Part shown: positions 32,363 through 37,931 of the stretch, in pieces
Layout: every line of letters begins with the position of its first letter
Numbering within the stretch: position 1 is the first letter of the stretch
Assembly: GCA_027618255.1 (NCBI GenBank)
Contig: JAQCFG010000013.1
Location: forward strand, 1-37,931
Reading direction: 5' to 3'
DNA: 37,931 nucleotides
DNA from: Cyanobacteriota bacterium
Lineage (GTDB): Bacteria; Cyanobacteriota; Vampirovibrionia; LMEP-6097
Notes under the pieces: model-generated
Seen by the model: the letters and a program-made list of their open reading frames with translations, nothing else
Told to the model about the DNA's origin: nothing
Databases searched by the model: none
Program-made: the position numbers and the translations under genes

Positions 32363-32392
32363 ACTGACATGAGTGTCAGTTTTTGCTATAAT
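32363..32392 (+). promoter_or_regulatory. fabH promoter with a palindromic operator-like site
   Basis: -35 CTGACA (32364-32369), a 17-base spacer, and extended -10 TGC-TATAAT (32384-32392). The palindrome ACTGACA-TGAG-TGTCAGT (32363-32380) covers the -35 box, a typical place for a repressor site. The expected start of transcription is about 20 bases before the ATG. Confidence 0.75.
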
Positions 32393-32418
32393 TTGTCTAT
32401 CCCTTGTGGGACTACAAT

Positions 32419-33453
32419 ATGAACAACTCTGCAAGATATGGAGCTAAAATTATCAGCTGGTCTAGGGCCCTGCCTGAGCGTGTGGTTACGAATGATGATC
32501 TTGCTCAAATTTTAGATACTGATGATGAATGGATAACTAAACGTACTGGAATCAAGGAACGTAGAATAGCTGATCCAGCCAAAGCTGAAAATGCAACTTA
32601 CTTTGGAGCCATGGCTGCCAAAGCTGCCTTGGCGAATGCTGAAAAATATTCTCAAACTAAAATTGACGCTAGTGAAATTGATTTGATTATTTGCGCAACT
32701 GCCACTGGTGATTTTATTTTCCCTTCAACTGCTTGTATGATTCAAGAGCAAATAGGTGCGACTAATGCAGCTGCTTTTGATATGTCTGCTGCTTGTACTG
32801 GTTTCGTATTTGCAATTAATACTGCTTACAATTTTATACACGCCGGTCAATTTAAAAATATCATGGTCATCGGTGTTGATTTAATGTCTAAATATATTGA
32901 TTGGGCTGATAGAGGCACTGCCGTGATATTTGGTGATGGTGCCGGAGCTTGCATAATTAGTGCAACTGATGAAGTTGATGATTGTTTTCATTCCTTCTAT
33001 ATCAAGTCGAGAGGGGATACCGAAATGTCTCTTTATGCCGATGCTGTGGCAAATCAATATCCAATTATAGCTGCTGATATTAAAGACAAGCCAGCGATGG
33101 TGAAGATGAATGGTAAGGCGGTTTATGAGTTTGCTGTTAAAGCTGTGCCTGAAGCACTGGAAGCAGCCATCAAGCAAGCTGGTTTCCAGGCTGATGACAT
33201 TGATTACATTATTCCACATCAAGCAAATATCAGAATTGTGCAAAGTGCTGCTAAACGTTTGAATATTCCAATGGACAAATTTATTTGTAATATTGAGCGT
33301 TATGGTAATACCAGTGCTGCTAGTATTCCAATTGCTTTTGATGAAGCTTTTGAACTCGGTCTAATCAAAAGAGAACCAGGCAAGAAACTCAAGATTGCTT
33401 TAGTTGGCTTTGGGGCGGGGCTTACTTGGGGTGCAACCATCATTGAATTTTGA
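32419..33453 (+). CDS. fabH: 3-oxoacyl-[acyl-carrier-protein] synthase III
   Basis: Condenses acetyl-CoA with malonyl-ACP to start fatty acid synthesis. 344 residues. The catalytic triad is visible: Cys126 in SAACTGF, His267 in IPHQAN, Asn297 in YGNTSAASIP. The N-terminal TDDEWITKRTGIKERR and C-terminal GFGAGLTWGA are standard. The ATG at 32419 is preferred over TTG 32404, which would be only a few bases from the predicted start of transcription. Preceded by a strong promoter with a palindromic operator-like site; no other fab genes are nearby. Confidence 0.96.
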   Translation: MNNSARYGAKIISWSRALPERVVTNDDLAQILDTDDEWITKRTGIKERRIADPAKAENATYFGAMAAKAALANAEKYSQTKIDASEIDLIICATATGDFIFPSTACMIQEQIGATNAAAFDMSAACTGFVFAINTAYNFIHAGQFKNIMVIGVDLMSKYIDWADRGTAVIFGDGAGACIISATDEVDDCFHSFYIKSRGDTEMSLYADAVANQYPIIAADIKDKPAMVKMNGKAVYEFAVKAVPEALEAAIKQAGFQADDIDYIIPHQANIRIVQSAAKRLNIPMDKFICNIERYGNTSAASIPIAFDEAFELGLIKREPGKKLKIALVGFGAGLTWGATIIEF

Positions 33454-33475
33454 GCCTACCTTATAAGCTCCATCT

Positions 33476-33541
33476 GCTGCGTTACGTTTTCCGTTGTATT
33501 ACGGGGGACTCAGTCCACTCATCCGGTGAAAACTAAGCAGC
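33476..33541. repeat. palindromic element after fabH
   Basis: Outer arms 33476-33491 (GCTGC, TTA, GTTTTC with two single-base bulges) and 33528-33541 (GAAAACTAAGCAGC) pair. An inner palindrome GGACT-C-AGTCC lies at 33506-33516. There is no T-run, so it is not a clear terminator. Confidence 0.4.
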
Positions 33542-33584
33542 CTTGCATATAAAACTTTGAGAATAGAATCACCATTGGCTCTAA

Positions 33585-33593
33585 TGCTAAAAT
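33585..33593 (+). promoter_or_regulatory. extended -10 box of the prenyl synthase gene (leaderless type)
   Basis: TGC-TAAAAT ends 6 bases before the ATG at 33600. Confidence 0.5.
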
Positions 33594-33599
33594 GAAATC

Positions 33600-34502
33600 A
33601 TGCGCACTGGGGAAACTACTCTCAATTTAAAGAACTTGCTCGCTGATTATAAGTCAGCCATTGACCTTGAGCTTGCTGAGCTTTTAGAAAGTTCTGATCT
33701 TGATAATTTTGCACGGTCACAGTTATTCAAATCAATTCAATATAGTGTAACGAATGGCGGCAAAAGGCTTCGACCGATCTTGTCATTAATGACAGCAGAA
33801 GCGATTCATGCAAAAGCGATTCCTGTCAGAGACAATCCTGCATTGAAATTAGCACTTGCTGTTGAACTCGTTCATTGCGGTTCTTTGATTCATGATGATC
33901 TTCCTTGTATGGATGATGATGATTTGCGGAGAGGTAAGCCAACTAATCACAAAGTTTATAACGAAGCAGTTGCTTTACTGGCTGGTGACACTTTGCTTTG
34001 TTACCCGATTCAGGTTTTATTAGAAGCAAATCCACAAGCGCAAGTGATTAATGAATTTATTGAAGCTATCAAGGATATGATAGCTGGTCAGGCTATGGAT
34101 TTAGAATTGCCTCAGCAGAAAGTGTCTATGGAGCAAATGCAATCAATGCAAGAACTTAAGACCGGTGCTTTATTGAGAGCATCAGTTGTGCTAGCAGCTA
34201 AGATGGTAGAGGCTAATCAAGTGCAAATTGATGCTTTAGAAAATTATTCAAGCAAAATTGGTTTGGCTTTTCAGATTGTTGATGATATTTTGGATGTCAC
34301 TGCAAGTACAGAGCAGCTTGGCAAGACGGCTGCTAAAGATATTGAGCAAAATAAAGCTACTTATGTCAAGTTCTACGGACTTGATAAAGCGGGTATAATG
34401 GCACAGGAGCTCATTGATCAGGCGAAAGAATCGCTTGATGTGATTCCGAATTCGGAGAAATTAAAAGCACTTGCTGACTATGTCCTTTCTCGCCAAAATT
34501 GA
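33600..34502 (+). CDS. ispA: short-chain isoprenyl diphosphate synthase (FPP/GGPP synthase)
   Basis: Trans-prenyltransferase that extends DMAPP/GPP with IPP. 300 residues. The first Asp-rich motif with a two-residue insert, DDLPCMD (99-105), followed by DDDLRRGKPT, and the second, DDILD (228-232), are complete, as is GGKRLRP (53-59). The bacterial-type first motif fits FPP or GGPP synthase (IspA or CrtE); chain length cannot be fixed by eye. The product may feed undecaprenyl phosphate and so MraY. The next gene, a divergent-PAP2 protein, overlaps its 3' end, an order I recall from cyanobacterial crtE loci. Confidence 0.93.
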   Translation: MRTGETTLNLKNLLADYKSAIDLELAELLESSDLDNFARSQLFKSIQYSVTNGGKRLRPILSLMTAEAIHAKAIPVRDNPALKLALAVELVHCGSLIHDDLPCMDDDDLRRGKPTNHKVYNEAVALLAGDTLLCYPIQVLLEANPQAQVINEFIEAIKDMIAGQAMDLELPQQKVSMEQMQSMQELKTGALLRASVVLAAKMVEANQVQIDALENYSSKIGLAFQIVDDILDVTASTEQLGKTAAKDIEQNKATYVKFYGLDKAGIMAQELIDQAKESLDVIPNSEKLKALADYVLSRQN

Positions 34503-34956
34503 TTCGACAGGTTATGAGGTTCTCACTGCTTTAGTGATAGCCAATGTTACAGCGCAGATAATCAAGACTATCGTCTTTGCTATGCAGCATAAGAAAGCAG
34601 ATTTGCGTATGCTTTTTACTACTGGAGGGATGCCTTCAAGTCACAGCTCATCGGTTGTGGCGATGGCAACAACGATTGGATTTTTACATGGATTTGAGTC
34701 GACAATTTTTGCATTGGCAACTACTTTTGCAATAGTGGTAATGTATGATTCCGCGGGAGTAAGACGAGCAGCTGGAAAACAAGCTGCCGTACTCAATAGT
34801 ATTTTGGCTGAATTGGTCTCTGATACTCATCATTTAAGTGGTGCCAAACTCAAAGAATTATTAGGACACAGTCCGAAACAAGTTATAGTTGGTGGTTTTT
34901 TAGGCTTTTTGGTTAGTTATTTGCTTCGAGAAGCCATTCTGTCTGGCGTAGTATAA
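34480..34956 (+). CDS. divergent PAP2 family (DUF212) membrane protein
   Basis: 158 residues from ATG 34480, overlapping the prenyl synthase gene by 23 bases. The family core is GGMPSSHSSSVVAMATTIGF, then VMYDSAGVRRAAGKQA, with the SSHS and RRAAG elements of acid-phosphatase-like PAP2 proteins. About four hydrophobic segments suggest an inner-membrane place. Coupling to an isoprenyl diphosphate synthase suggests action on a prenyl phosphate or diphosphate, but this is inferred from context. Confidence 0.9.
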   Translation: MSFLAKIDSTGYEVLTALVIANVTAQIIKTIVFAMQHKKADLRMLFTTGGMPSSHSSSVVAMATTIGFLHGFESTIFALATTFAIVVMYDSAGVRRAAGKQAAVLNSILAELVSDTHHLSGAKLKELLGHSPKQVIVGGFLGFLVSYLLREAILSGVV

Positions 34957-34991
34957 TTAATTGGTCTTATCGTATTGACGAGAGGCGTTGA

Positions 34992-35939
34992 ATGACAAAA
35001 ACAAACACTATTGCAGAAGCTCCTGCGATGGACTTTGCTGTGCAGGGCCAAGAAAGCCATGTGCAATTAGCGAGTCCTAGTTTTGCTATGGATGAAAATC
35101 GTGATCAATTAACCCAGCTTGCAACAGAACGAGAGGGTTCAAGTTATCAGGCACCAATATGGAAAAAGAATCTTGATAAGGCAGCTACTTGGTCAAGCTG
35201 GGTTGCTTTTGCTTCTAATCTTTTGGCGGCGCCAATGATCTTGATGAAATTTAGTGATAAGACCAAAAAATTTATTGAAGCAAGTGTAAACAACATTCTC
35301 AATATGAGTTTTGTTTTTTATGGAGCAAGCGGAGTTGCTAACGGAAAAGAAAAGAAAAATATTTTTATGATGATTGGATTTCTTGGAGAAATGATTTTCC
35401 CCTGGTTTGGTAGTCTCAAATATACTTATTTGCTAAGAGGCTTGCCAACAGCCTTAGATCAGCTTTGGGTTGCAACTGATCCTCGTCTGAAGCATAAATT
35501 CAAGGATGGAATTTTTCCTGATGTCAAAACTGGTTTTAAAGAAGTCAGTAAAATGCTTGGCACTTTGACAAAAGAATTTATTCAGAATCCTCTAGGGACG
35601 ATCTTGACCAAAGAAACCAAAGGTCATCATGCTTTTTTGAGTAGTGTGGGTTCAGCGCTTGCTTCTATCGGTTATATACTGACCGGTAAAGAAGGATTGT
35701 TTGGACCCTTGCGTGATCTTTCTGGACCACTCTTTGATTGGGCTATGCTTGCAACCAAAAACAAATTACAAAACATTTCTGGAATCTTCTTTATGTTTGA
35801 GAGTGTCTTTGATTTTGTTGCTCGTATTTTTGATGGACATTATCCTCGTATTGCTTGTAATATGCTCTCGCATGCTTGTGGTAGATTTGCTCTTGAGCTT
35901 TATAAGAACTCTGACTCGGTAGCAACAGTCAAGGTCTAG
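34992..35939 (+). CDS. hydrophobic protein of unknown function, distantly related to the gene at 153-1139
   Basis: 315 residues with GAGAGG just upstream of the ATG. The polar N-terminal 55 residues are followed by several hydrophobic or amphipathic stretches (FASNLLAAPMILMKF, ILNMSFVFYGASGVA, MMIGFLGEMIFPWFG). The C-terminal third has YILTGKEGLFGPLRDLSGPL, then a conserved D, VFDFVARIF and GRFALELYKNS. The same landmarks occur in the same order in the first gene of the window, pointing to a paralogous family. No catalytic motif is visible. Its stop is followed by a palindrome plus T-run and then by dispersed repeat copy B. Confidence 0.75.
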   Translation: MTKTNTIAEAPAMDFAVQGQESHVQLASPSFAMDENRDQLTQLATEREGSSYQAPIWKKNLDKAATWSSWVAFASNLLAAPMILMKFSDKTKKFIEASVNNILNMSFVFYGASGVANGKEKKNIFMMIGFLGEMIFPWFGSLKYTYLLRGLPTALDQLWVATDPRLKHKFKDGIFPDVKTGFKEVSKMLGTLTKEFIQNPLGTILTKETKGHHAFLSSVGSALASIGYILTGKEGLFGPLRDLSGPLFDWAMLATKNKLQNISGIFFMFESVFDFVARIFDGHYPRIACNMLSHACGRFALELYKNSDSVATVKV

Positions 35940-35944
35940 TATTT

Positions 35945-35985
35945 CGTAATCTTATCCATTCCGGGTTATTACGAGATTACGTTTT
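35945..35985 (+). terminator. possible terminator formed by the left arm of the inverted repeat
   Basis: CGTAATCT (35945-35952) pairs with AGATTACG (35974-35981), followed by TTTTT (the last G of the stem precedes the T-run). The loop is long (21 bases), so termination strength is doubtful. Confidence 0.4.
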
Positions 35986-35993
35986 TGCGTCTT

Positions 35994-36113
35994 TATTAGA
36001 CCTGTACTTCGAAACGAAGTTTCGAAGTACAGATCGCCTGAAAAAGGTAGCAACCTCAACGAATGTTGCGGGTTGCTTTTAGGATAATATTGACTTTCGA
36101 AACAAGTCTATTT
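35994..36113 (+). repeat. dispersed hairpin repeat, copy B
   Basis: About 119 bases. The first hairpin is GACCTGTACTTCGAAAC with its near-complement (one mismatch near the base) and loop GAA. Then AAAAAGGTAGCAACC, the second hairpin (GCAACC, inner CAAC-gaat-GTTG, GGTTGC) followed by TTTT, and the third GACTT/AAGTC. Compared with copy C, a T-A pair in the first stem is replaced by an A-T pair, and the second stem is paired with wholly different bases. Confidence 0.8.
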
Positions 36114-36123
36114 TAGAAAATGA

Positions 36124-36151
36124 TTGAGTTGTAGTGAATGCGGGGTAAAAT
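36124..36151 (+). promoter_or_regulatory. promoter-like sequence inside the inverted-repeat segment, pointing at the hydrolase gene
   Basis: TTGAGT (36124-36129), a 16-base spacer and TAAAAT (36146-36151). Transcription would cross the right arm before reaching the ATG at 36212. Confidence 0.4.
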
Positions 36152-36211
36152 CTATTAAGAAGAACGTAATGATGTAATAACCCGGAATGGATAAGATTAC
36201 GTTTTGATATT

Positions 36212-36979
36212 ATGGTAGAAACGATTATATTGGGAATTCATGGACTAGGCGGACATAGTGGCTGGTTTAAAAATCTTGAAAATGATCTTGAAAAACAAGG
36301 TATAGACTTTTATGCTTTTGATCTTCCTGGTTTTGGCACAAACCACAATCTAGTAAGTCAAAGTTCATACATCAAAGGACATGTTGATTCTTACAAAGAG
36401 TGGATCAGTTGTGCTCAAGCTGAATATCACAAGCTTAGAGAAAAGAATCCAGAAGCTGAAATTATTGTTTTGGGACATAGTCTTGGTGCACTCATTGCAG
36501 CCAATATGACGGAGATAGATCAAGGCACTAAGCTAATTTTGTCTGTCCCTGGTTTTAAGGGGTCTCCAAGTACCTTTAATCAAAGCTTCTTTTGGAGTAC
36601 TTTGCGCAAAGTTGTAATTGATAAATTGATTTTGCAACGTGATGTCTATGTCAAGTTGCCAAGCTCAGCAAAAAAATCGACTCCTGCAGACACAGACCCT
36701 TTACGAATTTCGGAAGTGACTCAAACTATGTTGCTTGAAATAATGAAGCTGAGAGCTGCAAGTAAAAAACGCATGACTGAAATTGAAGCACCAGTCTTTA
36801 TGATTCAAATAGCAGACGATAAAGTCGTTGATAACCCAACTCAGCAAGAGCATTTTGATTTAATTAAAGCTGATGGCAAGCTATTTAAAGTTTATGAAGA
36901 TACTGACCATGATTGGATCTGGTCCATGACCTGTTGCCAGCAGGTTACGGCTGATATTGTTGATTGGCTAGCTAGCTAA
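36212..36979 (+). CDS. alpha/beta hydrolase, monoacylglycerol-lipase-like
   Basis: 255 residues, no signal peptide. HGLGGHSGWF (10-19) supplies the oxyanion region. The nucleophile elbow is GHSLG (88-92) with Ser90. An aspartate in QIADDKVVD (202/203) and His233 in TDHDW complete the triad. The opening and the YAFDLPGFG segment resemble monoacylglycerol lipases and lysophospholipases (Hydrolase_4), but the substrate is unknown. No Shine-Dalgarno sequence is seen. Its ATG lies 10 bases past a 28-bp inverted-repeat arm, so expression may depend on that element. Confidence 0.88.
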   Translation: MVETIILGIHGLGGHSGWFKNLENDLEKQGIDFYAFDLPGFGTNHNLVSQSSYIKGHVDSYKEWISCAQAEYHKLREKNPEAEIIVLGHSLGALIAANMTEIDQGTKLILSVPGFKGSPSTFNQSFFWSTLRKVVIDKLILQRDVYVKLPSSAKKSTPADTDPLRISEVTQTMLLEIMKLRAASKKRMTEIEAPVFMIQIADDKVVDNPTQQEHFDLIKADGKLFKVYEDTDHDWIWSMTCCQQVTADIVDWLAS

Positions 36980-37007
36980 GTAAAATCTTTTACCTGCTAG
37001 AGAAGCC

Positions 37008-37931
37008 TTAGATGCCACGGACTAATATGATATTCACTACTATTATGATAGTCACTACTATTGGACAAACCCACTTACACAAGAAAATAAATATATCAAA
37101 ATACAATTGTGAAGTATGGGACAATTCTTTTCTTAATATCTTTTTGTCTAAGACCCAGCCAACAAAGATAGCAATAAAAATAGCGTTACTTGGCACAACT
37201 AAATTAGAAATAAATTCATCAATATTGGTAAATAAACCAGTTTGTTCAAGCGAACTTGAAACGATCCAGAATAGACCAAGTGCTGTTGCTGCTGCTCCAG
37301 AAACAAGAGTTGCGGGGATTCTTTTGTACTTATGTGCATCAATCATATGAGTGACACAAGGCTCTAATAAAGAGATTGAAGAAGTTAAAGCCGCAAAGAA
37401 AAGAAGAATATAAAAGAGTGGGGCAAGAATTGCTCCTCCTGGTATTTGAGAAAATAAATTAGGTAGAGTAACAAAAACCAATCCAGTACCGGCTTCAGGA
37501 TCTAAACCAAAAGCAAAAACGATAGGGAAAATCACAAGTCCACCAAGGATACCTACCATTGTATCCATGACGACAACGATTGCACCAAGATTGGCAATGT
37601 TTTCGTTTCTCTTGAGGTAACTACCGTACGCAACCATGGTTCCAACTGCGATACTCAAAGAGAAGGCTGCTTGCCCGAGTGCTTGAAACATGGATTCAGC
37701 TGTGAATTGCTCCCAGCGCGGATGAAACATAAAGTCAATAGACTTTGCAATTCCGCTACCAGCAGCTTGCATTGATGCTTCTAAATTTAATCCAAACAAA
37801 GCAAGACCTACTAGTATCATTAGCAAAATCGGCATAAGTATACTGGCTACTTTTTCGATGCCACCACTGACACCACCGGAAACAATTGCAATAGTGACAA
37901 TTGAAAAGCCAACATGCCAAAAAATTTGACG
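37008..37931 (-). CDS. neurotransmitter:sodium symporter (NSS) family transporter, C-terminal part
   Basis: Open from the window's right edge: 307 residues are visible and the N-terminus lies beyond it. The frame continues upstream of the ATG at 37835, reading IAIVSGGVSGGIEKVASILM, typical of the region before TM6 in bacterial NSS proteins such as LeuT. Later landmarks are MFQALGQAAFSLSIAVGTMVAYGSYL (TM6-7 region with the Na+ site) and FFAALTSSISLLEPCVTHMID (TM8). It probably imports amino acids with sodium; the substrate is unknown. It converges on the hydrolase gene with a 28-base gap holding the small palindrome GTAAAA-tc-TTTTAC. Confidence 0.9.
   Translation of the reverse strand, partial: RQIFWHVGFSIVTIAIVSGGVSGGIEKVASILMPILLMILVGLALFGLNLEASMQAAGSGIAKSIDFMFHPRWEQFTAESMFQALGQAAFSLSIAVGTMVAYGSYLKRNENIANLGAIVVVMDTMVGILGGLVIFPIVFAFGLDPEAGTGLVFVTLPNLFSQIPGGAILAPLFYILLFFAALTSSISLLEPCVTHMIDAHKYKRIPATLVSGAAATALGLFWIVSSSLEQTGLFTNIDEFISNLVVPSNAIFIAIFVGWVLDKKILRKELSHTSQLYFDIFIFLCKWVCPIVVTIIIVVNIILVRGI

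Larger units (their letters stand above)
35945..36201. repeat. perfect 28-bp inverted repeat flanking a 201-bp segment
   Basis: The left arm 35945-35972 is the exact reverse complement of the right arm 36174-36201 (core TTATCCATTCCGGGTTATTA on the left). The enclosed segment holds dispersed repeat copy B and a promoter-like sequence pointing right. The right arm ends 10 bases before the hydrolase ATG. The structure could be an invertible switch, a mobile-element remnant with nested insertion, or a large cruciform. Confidence 0.8.

Noticed and set aside
32404-32418. TTG start for fabH
   Set aside because: It would lie only about 11 bases from the -10 box and adds five residues not seen in FabH; ATG 32419 fits the family better.
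1-37931. CRISPR array, tRNA, rRNA or transposase genes
   Set aside because: No regularly spaced direct repeats, no tRNA T-loop signatures in the gaps and no transposase-like protein were found by reading.

Overview
The window is a dense stretch of bacterial chromosome with moderately low GC, many overlapping genes and few long gaps. LpxK, KdtA, LptB and an O-antigen-ligase-like protein indicate a diderm cell with lipopolysaccharide (LPS). A SigB/SigF-type sigma factor, a YggT (Ycf19-like) protein and an isoprenyl diphosphate synthase followed directly by a divergent-PAP2 (DUF212) gene recall cyanobacterial gene neighbourhoods. No photosynthesis gene is present. My best guess is a non-photosynthetic relative of Cyanobacteria (Vampirovibrionia/Melainabacteria-like), but this is inference and a 16S or marker-gene tree would have to decide.

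Layout. Positions 1-11.5 kb hold amino-acid catabolism: a compact dihydrolipoyl dehydrogenase, the glycine cleavage proteins T, H and a one-chain P, and a bifunctional proline dehydrogenase/P5C dehydrogenase, followed by a secreted coiled-coil protein and a lipoprotein. Positions 11.6-18.1 kb hold rpsD, a PDZ protein, a NUDIX hydrolase and a tightly overlapping minus-strand operon metG-kdtA-lpxK-LuxR-type regulator. Positions 18.1-24.9 kb hold a VWA-FHA protein, rplJ-rplL, two tandem related proteins of unknown family, lptB and rpsU. Positions 25.0-32.1 kb form one minus-strand run: sigma factor, ProRS, secreted protein, zinc-binding protein, YggT, MraY, secreted protein, O-antigen-ligase-like protein. 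Positions 32.1-37.9 kb hold a complex intergenic region, fabH, a prenyl synthase, DUF212, an unknown hydrophobic protein related to the first gene of the window, an alpha/beta hydrolase and a partial sodium symporter.

How the genes work together. Lpd, GcvT, GcvH and GcvP form the glycine cleavage system, and PutA converts proline to glutamate. KdtA, LpxK, LptB and the ligase-like protein serve LPS assembly. MraY and the prenyl synthase serve the lipid-linked steps of peptidoglycan. FabH starts fatty acid synthesis.

The most notable non-coding signals are: (1) a three-copy dispersed element of about 119 bp with three predicted hairpins whose stems covary between copies, always right after a stop codon and in the direction of the preceding gene; (2) a perfect 28-bp inverted repeat enclosing one of those copies and a predicted promoter that points at the hydrolase gene; (3) many promoters whose -10 box lies only 6-9 bases upstream of the start codon, which implies leaderless or nearly leaderless mRNAs; (4) several palindromic intergenic elements. 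No tRNA, rRNA, CRISPR array or transposase gene was seen.
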